DNA of 64,000 bases from Charina bottae (taxonomy: Eukaryota; Chordata; Lepidosauria; Squamata; Charinaidae). The position numbers and the translations under genes were made by a program. Positions 35,301-45,720 of the stretch are shown in pieces (the stretch's first letter is position 1; the number at the start of each line of letters is the position of its first letter). Location: NCBI GenBank assembly GCA_023362775.1, contig JALMGJ010000001.1:95469501-95533500 (forward strand), in the 5' to 3' direction. The notes beneath the pieces are model-generated. The model did not search any database. It saw only the letters and a program-made list of their open reading frames with translations, and was not told the origin of the DNA.

Positions 35301-38300
35301 TAATAATCAATTAAACAATAACTAGGGTGAGAAATCTGCTGGGTGAGCAAAGGACTAAAATGCTAAGAAGAAAACAGCAGCATCATTTCTCCCACTCCAG
35401 GAAAAAGTCACTATTATAACTCTGGTAAGACAATCTGCAAATTGCAGGAATTTTACCTATTAGCTCAAATCAGATAAAAAGTCAGTTTCCAACAATGGTA
35501 CCTATTGAACGTTGTGGTACTTCATTTCACAGCACAACACCAAATTCCACCAACCTGACACTCTCCACTAAAAACAGGACCAGATTTTGGGGTCCTGAGG
35601 TTCTGTCTTAAACAGGATTGGGGTTAACAGTTAACAGGTAAAGCAGACATATCTGGGGCAAAAATAAGTCCCTTACCATCTCAAAGTCAGATCCAACAAG
35701 TCCACTGAGATACTCCTTATGCCGGCTGTACAACTAAAGAACAAAACATACGGTCAGAAAATAAGATTTTCTATACCCCTTCTACAAATTTAGCTCCCAC
35801 TTAGGAGCAAAAGATAAGAGCTCTTACATCCTTGAAGACACGCTGTTCCCGTGCCTCCTCCTTCTCTTCCACTGTGGCTGAGGCATTCTCCAGAGTGAAT
35901 TTCCACATTTCCCGCTTCTCCCCTTCCAGCTCAATCCTTCAGAGTGCCAAACAAGGCAGCCCAACAAAGAGAAAAGATCTGTGTAATCAACATGCAAGCG
36001 CCCCTTGGCTCCCGCCCATCTTCAAAGATCAAAGGGCTCTAAGTGCTGCTCACCTGTAAGGCCCCTTTGTGCCCGTAAAATCTGGCTTGACTGTGATGAC
36101 TCCGTTGCTGTCCACCTTGATCATGCAGAGAACATACTCATACTCCTTGCAACCAAGTCTATGGAGAGATCACTATAAAAACATGGCCTGCTTCTCAGGG
36201 CTTAGAATACTGGCAGTACAAGACACTTTCGGAAATTTTCTGAACATACAGAAGTATGACGTGCAAAACCCAGATCCAGGACCCTTTGATGACCAGAGGA
36301 GAACCTTCAGCCACAGAAGATGGCCTGGAAATATGGGAGACTTTCTATGCCCTTCTGGGCTGCAATGAATTTGATCCATACTTGAATTCTAGTCCAGAAA
36401 GGATCTCAATAACCTCATACTTGGTCACCTGGTCAACATGTAGCAGGGATTACTGTGATCTCTTTGGCCCAATTTTGGTTTTTGCTACCCTCTCATCTGA
36501 AATTTATACTAACTTTCTGGAGACAAATTCCCCAGAAATGGAATCAATGTGAGCAACACTGTTCTCGCTCAGCTGCCAGCTTCAGTTCTATACCAAGGTG
36601 TTCTACTGACGTTTGTTCAGCTCCAAGCACTTCTTGGAGACTAGAAGGGCTGAGAAACAACAATGGGGCTGGAAAGCTTCAGTGCATAGGCACAGACTTA
36701 CTTGCCTTGAGGTCCTAGGTCCCCCATAATATACATGGTCTGCACAGGGGTATTAATGACATGGTTGTTCTTGATGAATTCTTCCGAGGGCTGCCAGGTG
36801 ATAATTCGGGACTTCAGGATGTTTCCTTCTCTGCCAAGAGGGGCAAAGGAGACTGTTGCCTATAGTGAAGCAGGCTCCCTTCTGCTTCAGCAGAACACAC
36901 AAAAGAGCCAGGGAATACCAGGGTGGACCAAAATCACCCCTCCCCCAAGCCCAGAGGTCTGTCCAGCAAAAGCACTGTCCATGGCTGCACTCACACTGGC
37001 CTGCGTTCTTGCCGTCTCCTCCTCACGTTGGCCATCATTTCTGCCAAATACGAAGGCACTTTCTTGGCAGAAGTGGTCACTCTCTGACAATGCTGGAACA
37101 GAAGAAGAGACTTTGTTGTACTCATTTTACACAGGAGAAATATGAGGTAAAATATGTTCCATTCAACCCACACAAATATTTCTTTAGCAGTACTTTTGTT
37201 ACAGAGCAGACAGCAACAGCTCCAGATTGTCAGCCCATCAAGGGAAAGCATTTTGGCAGAGTCAGTAGGACGTGAACATGGCTTGCTGTTTTGCTTCCCT
37301 CCCTCCCTGCCACCCCTCCTCTCCAAACATTCTCACAAAAATAAAATGCTCTCTAGGCAGTGTTTCTCAACCTTAGCAACTTCAAGAGGTGAGGACTTCA
37401 ACTCCCGGAATTCCCCGGCCAGCTTGCTGGTTGAGGAATTCTGGGAGTTGAAATCCACACCTCTTAAAAGTTCCCAAGGTTGAGAAACACTGCTCTAGAG
37501 TTGAACTGAACACCAGTGTTTACATGCTTTCTTGGCAGTAATATGAAAGTGATTTGGTACTGCCATCTTTCAATATATTTTTCCAACTTCCTAGTCTAAC
37601 CTACAGCTCTGGACTTTCCTGGTGATCTTCCATCCAAACACCACAAAGGTCGAAGCCTGCCTAGCTTTGGAGGGATCAGCCAAGATCAGCTAGATGCTAC
37701 TATCTGCCTGAACCTTATTCCTTAAGCCAGGAATTATATTTGTGATTAACAATATCATTAATTATTATTTAAGGATTATAAATATACTTTTTTCATTGCT
37801 TCACATTTGCCAGAAGGAACACTTCCTCTCTTCCTATCACTCATGCTGACATAAAGAATGGACTCTGGGTCAGCCATCCCATCTCCAACCCACTTCCATC
37901 GCTGTTAAAAAGCCGGCACCTCCTCTAGGTTGGTGAAGCGGTCGTGGTCTGTGTAGGTGAAGATCCGCTTATTCTTCCGCCCCCCCAACTCTTCCAACTT
38001 CAGGATGTCCTGGTGGTATTGCCGGTCAAGCGGGCTCTGGCAGGCAGACCCATTCTGGTAAAGATCGACCTCAAACTAAACAGAGGAGGGGAAACCTTTG
38101 TTGCTGGTGTAACAAAGCCCTCCCTACAAAAGCTTCAGCCTGTGGAGGTGCAGTGTCAGCAAAGCAGAAATCCCAACAAGAAGCAGACAGACAGCTGGAT
38201 TTTGTTGGATGAGCAAATCACAGAAAGGGCCACTGACTTCTGCAGCCCTCATACTGTACCTAATTAGATTTCTCATATTTAAATAGATGCACTGAAGTTG

Positions 38301-41300
38301 AAGATTGGGGGAGAAGCAAGGGGACACAGTTTGAACGGGGTCTTCCGCCAAGGTTACAGTCCAACAAAAAGGGTCAAAAGTAGTCAGAAACATTTCTACC
38401 TTTTAGACTGAGCCATCAGCCTCTAAAAAAACCTGAAGGAGAAGATGTACAAAGGAACATGAAAAGGCAAAAGCCCCTGTGAGAGCATGACACTTGGTAC
38501 AGCTAAACTGATTCCCCATTCAAGGCTTTATTCAGCTAGGTAAGAAGGATAACTGATTATAGGGGTGATCAAAATGTTTTATTTTGAATTATTTTGAGTG
38601 TGAAGGTACAGAAAATTCCTTCTGAACATAAAACAATTGTTACAAATGCAGAACAGGCTGTTTTGAGTATTTTAGAAGCATCCCAAACTCCCCAAATGTT
38701 CACAATAGGGGTTTGGTGCTTGAGAAAAAATGTTTTGTACACCTTTACCTGACTGATTGAGAAAAAATATAGGCCTGCTGTTGAGATCCAGATGACTTAC
38801 AGCTTCATATTTTTCCACTGAAAAATATATTGGAATGAAGTTTGTTCTCTTAAACATTCCACCAAAGATATCCACGTGAATTTTGCAGGAAAAGCACACG
38901 ATAACTTAGGGAAGTTATCGTGTGCTTTTCCTGCAAAATTCACATGGATATCTTTGGTGGAATGTTTAAGAGATGGTCATTCTGGATGAGTGACTAGAAT
39001 ATTGTGCTTGGATGAAGGAGATCTAGATTTAAATCACAGCTTAGCCTGTTATGAGCACTTTGGCCCACATTACAGAAATGTCACTGTGTAAGAATAAATT
39101 AAATAAGCACTCCCAGAAGGACTGAAAACTGCTAGAATCATGAGCAGGACAATCACCCTTTCCACTTACTTGACTGAAGAGTTTCTCTTGCCAGCCAATA
39201 GCAGCCTCCTCTTTCTCCTCCTCAGGACAATGCCTGCCTGAAACACAGACAAATATCCAAAATGCACTTGGCAAGAATAATGGCTTAAGGTGCTCTATTT
39301 CTCCCAGAACTTTTTCCCTCCTGGTTCTTAATATATACAGAACATCTGGACAGGCCTAATTATTATTTTATTGCTTTAAATGTCTTTATCTTTATATTCA
39401 GAATCAAAGCCAAAGTCAAGAAAAACGTATGAATTGGTCACACTGAATCACTGCACAAATCTTGGGGCATTTAATTTGGCAACTTAACAAGAGAAGCAAT
39501 GCAGGAAATGAGAAAATTGCTATGGGGAGAGCAGACAATCTCACTGACCAAGGTCATAACTTGTGTTAAGGTAAACGGTGCCTTGTTGTTGTTGTTGTTC
39601 AGTCGTTTAGTCGTGTCCGACTCTTCGTGACCTCATGGACCATAGTACACCAGGCCTTCCTGTCCTCCACTGTCTCTCGGAGTTTACTCAAATTCATGTT
39701 CATTACATCGGTGATGCTATCTAACCATCTCATCCTCTGCTGTCCCCTTCTCCTTTTGCCCTCAGTCTTTCCCAGCATCAGGGTCTTTTCCAGTGAGTCC
39801 TCTCTTCGCATTAGGTGGCCAAAGTATTTGAGCTTCAGCTTCAGCATCTGTCCTTCCAATGAGCAGTCAGGGTTGATTTCCTTTAGGATTGACTGGTTTG
39901 ACCTCCTTGCAGTCCAAGGGACTCTCAAGAGTCTTCTCCAGCACCACAGTTCGAAAGCATCAATTCTTCGGCGCTCAGCCTTCCTTATGGTCCAACTCTC
40001 ACAGCCATACATTGCTACTGGAAAAACCATAGCTTTAACTATACGGACCTTTGTCGGCAAGGTGATGTCTCTGCTTTTTAATATGCTGTCTAGGTTTGCC
40101 ATAGCTTTCCTCCCAAGGAGCAAGCGTCTTTTAATTTCATGGCTGCAGTCACCGTCTGCGGTGATCTTGGAGCCCAAGAAAATAAAATCTGTCACTGCTT
40201 CCATTTCTTCCCCTTCTATTTGCCAGGAAGTGATGGGACCAGATGCCATGATCTGGGTTTTTTTAATGTTGAGTTTCAAGCCAGCTTTTGCACTCTCCTC
40301 TTTCACCCTCATCAAGAGGCTCTTTAGTTCCTCTTCACTTTCTGCCATTAGGGTGGTATCGTCTGCATATCTGAGGTTGTTGATATTTTTCCCGGCAATC
40401 TTAACTCCGGCTTGTGATTCATCCAGCCCGGCATTTCTCATGATGTACTCTGCATATAAGTTAAATAAGCACGGTGATAATATACAGCCTTGTCGTACTC
40501 CTTTCCCAATTTTGAACCAGTCGGTTGTTCCATGTCCGGTTCTAACTGTTGCTTCTTGACCCGCATACAGGTTTCTCAGGAGACAGGTAAGGTGGTCTGG
40601 TACTCCCATCTCTTTAAGAATTTGCCACAGTTTGTTGTGATCCACACAATCAAAGGCTTTAGCGTAGTCAATGAAGCAGAAGTAGATGTTTTTCTGGAAC
40701 TCTCTTGCTTTTTCCATGATCCAGCGAATGTTGGCAATCTGATCTCTAGTTCCTCTGCCTCTTCGAAACCCAGCTTGCACTTCTGGTAGTTCTCGGTTCA
40801 CATGCTGCTGAAGCCTAGCTTGTAGGATTTTGAGCATAACCTTGCTGGCATGTGAAATGAGCGCAATTGTACGGTAGTTTGAACATTCTTTGGCATTGCC
40901 TTTCTTTGGGATTGGAATGTAAACTGACCTTTTCCAATCCTGTGGCCACTGTTGAGTTTTCCAAATTTGTTGGCATATTGAGTGCAGCACTTTAACAGCA
41001 TCATCTTTTAGGATTTTAAATAGCTCAGCTGGGATACTGTCTTCTCCGCTAGCTTTGTTGTTAGTAATGCTTCCTAAGGCCCACTTGACTTCACTCTCTA
41101 GGATGTCCGGCTCAAGGTCAGTGACCACACCATCATATTTATCAGGGATATTAAGATCTTTCTTGTATAGTTCTTCTGTGTATTCTTGCCACCTCTTCTT
41201 AATCTCTTCTGCTTCTGTTAGGTCCCTGCCTTTTTTGTCCTTTATCATGCCCATCTTTGCACAAAACGTTCCCTTGATATCTCCGATTTTCTTGAAGAGA

Positions 41301-44300
41301 TCTCTAGTCTTCCCCATTCTATTGTTTTCCTCGATTTCTTTGCATTGTTCATTTAAGAAGGCCTTCTTATCTCTCCTTGCTATTCTCTGGAATTCTGCAT
41401 TCAGTTGTTTATATCTTTCCCTTTCTCCCTTGCCTTTTGCTTCCCTTCTTTCCTCAGCTATTTGTAAAGCCTCAACAGTCAGCCACTTTGCTTTCTTGCA
41501 TTTCTTTTTCTTTGGGATGGTTTTAGTTGCTGCCTCCTGTACAATGTTACGAACCTCCATCCATAGTTCTTCAGGCACTCTGTTTACCAGATCTAATCCT
41601 TTAAATCTATTCCTCACCTCCACTGTATATTCATAAGGGATATGATTTAGGTCATACCTGATTGGTCTAGTGGTTTTCTCTACGTTCTTCAATTTAAGCC
41701 TAAATTTTGCGATAAGAAGCTCATGATCTGAGCCACAGTCAGCTCCAGGTCTTGTTTTTGCTGATTGTATAGAGCTTCTCCATCTTTGGCTGCAAAGTAT
41801 ATAATCAATCTGATTTCGGTATTGACCATCTGGTGATGTCCATGTGTAGAGTCGTCTCTTGTGTTGTTGGAAAAGAGTGTTTGCTATGACCAGCGTGTTC
41901 TCTTGACAAAACTCTATTAGCCTTTGCCCTGCTTCATTTTGTACTCCGAGGCCGAACTTGCCCGTTATTCCGGTTATTTTTTGACTTCCTACCTTAGCAT
42001 TCCAGTCCCCTATGATGAAAAGGACATCTTTTTTTGGTGTTAGTTCTAGAAGGTGTTGTAGATCTTCATAGAACCGGTCAACTTCATCTTCTTTGGCATC
42101 AGTGGTTGGGGCATAGACTTGGATCACTGTGATGTTGAATGGTTTGCCTTGGATTCGAACTGAAAGCATTCTGTCGTTTTTGAGGTTGTACCCCAGTACT
42201 GCCTTTCCCACTCTTTTATTGACTATGAGAGCTACTCCATTTCTTCTAAGGGATTCTTGCCCACAGTAGTATATATAATGGTCTCCTGAATTAAATTCGC
42301 CCATTCCTGTCCATTTTAGTTCGCTGATTCCCAAGATGTCGATGTTCAATCTTGTCATCTCATGACAAGTGCCTACTTGTCGGTGCCTACTGACCACCAA
42401 AATAAAAATTAGTTTAAAAGTTAACAAAATAGTACAGAAACATCTCTTAGTTGTATGGGCATATTCTGCATATTCTGATGTTTCAATTATTTGGCTTTAT
42501 GCTGATTAGCCTTTGTAGCTTTAACAATCTTAAGACCTGACCAGACTTTCAGAAATCATTGTTCTTAAATCCCAGCCAAGAGCACTCACTTGCTGTGTTG
42601 TGAGGCCCAAAAGTGGACAAGCTGATGAGCTGCTGGCCTGGTTGGCAGGAAGATTGCTGTAATTGCTGCAGTAGAAGGCTAGTGGAAGTAACCCGCTGAA
42701 TTTTAACCCTGCAGGAAAGAAATACATTATTTTTGGACATCTGGAATGTGACATTCAAAACCTGTTGCTTGAAAAAAGAGGAAAGCAGAGGAAGATCACT
42801 CCAAATAACTGTTCTACCTAGACTCTTGTCCCCACTAATCATTACCAACTGCCAGTTGAATTTTTAAAAATATTTTACTTTTTCTTTTTAAAGATACCTA
42901 AGAACAGAATGTGGATGTGTAGGGGGAGCAATACAAAAAGGGATTTACAAACTGCAAAAAAGTAGATAAGAATTTATAAAATGTAAAGAAAACCCTTCCT
43001 CTAATATTCCACTAGTAAGATTAAATTAAGACAATATATGGAGATAATCACAAATCAATCAATTTAAAGGTATCAATAGAGTAAAGTCAGAAATTAACGA
43101 CAACCAAAGTAATAAGAATTATCAGTCAAAATAATAAGAGTTGACAAAAATTTCTAGCTAATCTGAGATAGTCTGTCCTTAACTTATAACCACTTAGACA
43201 GAATTTGGCATTTTAAGATCTTATGTTAAGAGAAATCCAAAATTCAGATGTGGTAGAAGTCTATGCGCAGAATTATAATTCATAAATGGTTTCCAAGCTG
43301 AATTTAACATTGGACTTATTTTTTAAATACAAAATTATTTTTGACATTTTGATGCAGAGTTTGGTCTGTCAGTCCTCTAATGAAAGAATTGAGTGTAATT
43401 TCCAATGGGAAGCATAAAGTATCCTAGGAGGTGTTATGTACAAAACTACTTCAGTATACCGTGGAGGAACAATCAAACAGCACAATATACCCTAATGAAG
43501 GAACTATTAACTCAGTCAATCAACCAAGCAGCAAACAACAGCCCAATCAAGGAACTCCTAAGGCAGTGCTTTCTAACGTGCCGCCGTTGGCAACACACCA
43601 GCAGTGGCACGTGCGGGGGAGTGCACGGTGGCGGTGCGGGGGGCGCGCGCGCGTGCATGGCGGCAGTGGTGGCGGCCTCCGCTAAAACACGGAAGCGCTG
43701 ATGGTGCGCCGCTGCCGCCGTGCACGCCCCCGCTGCCGCTTCCGGGTTGTGTGGTGACACACCAGACTGTGTGTTGCGACACACTAAAGTGTCGCGACAC
43801 ACAGTTTGGAAAGCTGTGTCCTAAGGAGAGAACAACACCTCCACCAACACAAGCAGAACAAGCCATGGTATATAAACAGAGAGTAAGTCCCACTCGCTTT
43901 TCGCAATGAAGATGTTGCCTAGTCTGGCAATGAAACGTCTGCAAGAAAACAACAAGGCTCAGAGAGCACCAAGGACTCCACAGTTCAACCCTGAGCTACA
44001 AATATTCTCTTTGATTGGTATTACTTTGGTATACTTTGTAGAAAGGTAAGGCTTAGTGACATTTAACAGAAAAACAATTGCAGGAAAGTAAAGTCAGGAT
44101 TTAAAATCTGTTTCATTCTATGGTAAGCCATCTTCCAGAATGGCTGGGCTTGCCACCAGATATGAAAAAATGATCTGATTAATACATTTCCAGCAGTATT
44201 GAATATATATTATCTATTTCTATTATATGAGCCTTTATTGGTGACAATAAGCAAATGTATGGTTTCTGAATTAAAGCACATTTTGGTATAAAGTATATGT

Positions 44301-45582
44301 TTAATTTTCCTTCTTAAATTATTATTTTTCCAGGATTGTGGATATGCATAGATTTTTGTTATTCTTAATGTGGGTGTGATAGTGATTTTAAGGCGGTGCT
44401 TCCCAAACTTTTTCCTTCATTACCCAAAACCGCTTATTAGAAAGTCCTTTTTACCCAATGTAGGTAAAATGCTTTAAGTCAATTTAAATGTCCCTGTTGT
44501 GATTGGGTAATGGGTTCGTGTGTCATTACCCAAAGAAAAACCACTTTTACTCAATTGGGGTGAGTTTTTAAGGGTTTAAGGGGGTGAGTTCTCCTTTGAC
44601 CATTTGAGTACTTGTAATTTAAATATAGAGAGCCAGTTTGGTGTAGTGGTTAAGACACCAAGCTAGAAACTGGGAGACCGTCCTGCCTTAGGCACGAAGC
44701 CAGCCAGCTGGGTGACCTTGGGCCAGTCACCCTCTCTCAGTCCTTCTAGGAAGGGGCAATGGCAAACCACTTCTGAAAAACCTTGCCAAGAAAACTGCAG
44801 GGACTTGTCCAGGGAGAATCGGACATAATTGAACAGATAAAAAAAATTAAATATACTTTTCCTGGTTTTCATATTATTTTTTATTATATTTAATTTTACA
44901 TGTGACATCAATATTGCACTGTTGATCATATCTGGTAGCTGTGACTAAAAAACATGATGCTATTCTCCCTGCACTTGCATTTCACTGCCTTTTAAGTCAA
45001 CTTTTTTAAACCCACCCACCCCCAATACACGCAGGCTACTGCCAACTTAGGAAGACGTTTTGCATTCCTGAGGTGGATTATAAATGCAACCGGGCAAGAC
45101 GTTTACTATAGTACATTGGGCTTTAAGCTATCATACTTCTTTCCTTCTCCTTTCAAAACTACAGTAAACCAGCGTTATTACTCTGCGACTTGTCTCTCAG
45201 GAAGGGCGCGTGTTGTTAGAGGATTTGCCGCCTGTGCGTGTGTAAGGGGCGCTTGAGGTGTAATTTTTAGAGGGAGAGCCGAGTTTACTCGGTTGCAAGA
45301 AAACCGACGAGCCCCTCCTAGAGAAATATATTGATTACACAGGATCTTTTCCAGACTGGCACGTCTGACTGATGGACGGACAGCGAAGCAAAAGGGCGGC
45401 TGGAGTAACGGACCGACGGCAGCAGCAGCAGGAGCAGTAGCTTTGAGCCGCGAGAAGAGCCAGGGGCATTTCACGGCAGAGGGAAGGGAAAGAAGCACCA
45501 ACCTGACGCGCAGGTTACGGATGGGGTCTCGGGATCGGTAGACCGCCCCGCCCGTATCCTCGTTCCAAGCCGCGTCCGCCAT
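26364..45582 (-). CDS. MKS1: MKS1, Meckel syndrome type 1 protein (B9 domain, ciliary transition zone)
   Basis: Eighteen exons give 561 codons plus a TGA stop (human about 559): 45503-45582, 42590-42708, 39170-39237, 37920-38075, 36995-37092, 36702-36830, 36054-36158, 35828-35936, 35677-35733, 34188-34230, 33423-33485, 32590-32660, 31800-31869, 30939-31046, 29769-29902, 29540-29622, 28071-28168, 26364-26458. Every junction is GT/AG and in phase. The start [20 protein letters not shown], the block [15 protein letters not shown], the FVNGE and DLYQN motifs and the C-terminal [14 protein letters not shown] match remembered human MKS1. The B9 (C2-like) domain falls at about residues 310-440 (exons 10-15). 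In known vertebrates MKS1 works with B9D1, B9D2, tectonics and TMEM67 at the ciliary transition zone as a membrane-protein gate. Intron 2 (3.4 kb) carries a Bov-B LINE and intron 3 a long palindrome. No coding damage is seen. Confidence 0.97.
26638..27054. mobile_element. GC-rich hAT element, family 1, in the last MKS1 intron
   Basis: Flanked by gtctagtt on both sides. Contains a (GC)n run near 26840 and the same tgtgtcgc/gcgacaca terminal region as the other copies. Lies 180 bases from the MKS1 exon 18 acceptor. Confidence 0.9.
27515..28010 (-). repeat. Old interspersed repeat, CR1-like 3' region (tentative)
   Basis: Contains blocks I recall as common in amniote genomes (gcccatctagtccagcagtc, aaattccaaagtttaattac, aaaagccccaaatg, cctttcctcataggga). 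It ends 60 bases from MKS1 exon 17. Family assignment is from memory and uncertain. Confidence 0.45.
28646..29340. mobile_element. DNA transposon-like element with GTCCTCG ends
   Basis: Inverted ends caggtagtcctcg-like (left taggtagtcctcggttta, right taagcgaggactacctgta) next to TA on each side, consistent with a TA-target element. The GC-rich middle (28840-29060) gives only spurious frames. Confidence 0.55.
30775..30890 (+). repeat. L2/CR1-type LINE 3' tail
   Basis: ttttattgtaagccacctag, agtca and gagatgggtggctatataaa with AAATA tail. It lies 50 bases from the donor of MKS1 exon 14. Confidence 0.7.
33018..33068. repeat. (GTGAT)n pentanucleotide microsatellite
   Basis: About ten exact GTGAT units, direct read. 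Confidence 0.95.
33778..33982 (-). mobile_element. tRNA-derived SINE, second tail type
   Basis: Minus-strand copy of the SINE at 23.1 kb (head gagctagtgtggtgtagtgg, gttctagtcccgcc, then ttctcttggcaagg read in reverse). Lies in MKS1 intron 10. Confidence 0.75.
34470..34675 (+). repeat. Retroelement 3' segment encoding one C2H2 finger
   Basis: The plus-strand frame reads [20 protein letters not shown] then HR and a stop: C-x2-C-x12-H-x4-H spacing. The same DNA recurs at 2870-3015. A single finger followed by a stop is typical of a LINE ORF2 C-terminus, but I cannot name the family. Confidence 0.5.
35050..35185 (-). mobile_element. 5S-rRNA-derived SINE (old copy)
   Basis: Antisense 5S block ctccatccaaggactaacca, gcatcaaccctgctagctt, preceded by the family ctttgccttccagaatg segment. 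MKS1 intron 9. Confidence 0.6.
37358..37492. mobile_element. Palindromic hAT element, family 2
   Basis: Arms cagtgtttctcaaccttagc and its complement. Flanks ctctagg and ctctagag overlap the terminus by one or two bases. Lies in MKS1 intron 4. Confidence 0.75.
37548..37712 (-). mobile_element. 5S-rRNA-derived SINE (old copy)
   Basis: gatcttccatccaaacacca and ctgcctagctttggagggat match reverse 5S rRNA with decay. MKS1 intron 4. Confidence 0.55.
38846..38973. repeat. 62-bp-arm near-perfect palindrome in MKS1 intron 3
   Basis: Left arm 38846-38907 and right arm 38912-38973 are complementary except for one position (cacgtg versus cacatg), with the 4-base spacer aggg. No matching sequence occurs elsewhere in the window and no terminal duplication is evident. 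Confidence 0.92.
39584..42380 (-). mobile_element. Bov-B (RTE clade) LINE, 5'-truncated, long open ORF2
   Basis: The minus-strand frame 42427-39599 has 942 codons with no stop. Endonuclease motifs [22 protein letters not shown] and [10 protein letters not shown] are followed by RT motifs [27 protein letters not shown] and LRYADDT, then the Bov-B C-terminus TKSRTRLND. The first endonuclease motif (the WN box) is missing, and the initial residues come from flanking DNA, so this copy is probably dead. The AGGCACCG duplication flanks it (plus-strand cggtgcct at about 39576-39583 and 42381-42388). A (GTT)n-type tail lies at 39584-39598. It sits in MKS1 intron 2 in sense orientation. Confidence 0.93.
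43564..43818. mobile_element. GC-rich hAT element, family 1, in MKS1 intron 1
   Basis: Flanked by tcctaagg on both sides (43556-43563 and 43819-43826). Structure is as in the outer 7.4-kb copy. Confidence 0.9.
43890..44025 (+). repeat. Family B Penelope-like fragment (single arm)
   Basis: Matches the right arm of the 19.9-kb fold-back through gagctacaaatattctcttt. The core has lost its first base (aatgaaga in place of ctgaaga). Confidence 0.6.
44627..44835 (+). mobile_element. tRNA-derived SINE, second tail type
   Basis: Head gagccagtttggtgtagtgg, ttaag followed by gccaagaaaactgcagggac. Lies in MKS1 intron 1. Confidence 0.75.
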
Positions 45583-45720
45583 CGTCGCCAGCGCGTTCCC
45601 GGGGCGGGGGGAGGAAGGCGGCGGCGGCGGCAGCGGCGGCGTCTCAACTAGGCCGCTTTTCCATGGATACGACAAGATGGCGCTGATCATAGATATAGGA
45701 AAAGAAGAGGCCCCTAAGGT
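45500..45720 (-). promoter_or_regulatory. MKS1 promoter / CpG-rich first-exon region
   Basis: The MKS1 start codon (45580-45582) lies in a GC- and CpG-rich stretch that includes (GGC/GCC)n runs just upstream. GC content drops on both sides. No TATA box is obvious. This looks like the usual vertebrate CpG-island promoter. Confidence 0.6.

Noticed and set aside
39627..40559. 310-codon plus-strand frame opposite Bov-B
   Set aside because: Antisense shadow of the Bov-B reverse transcriptase.
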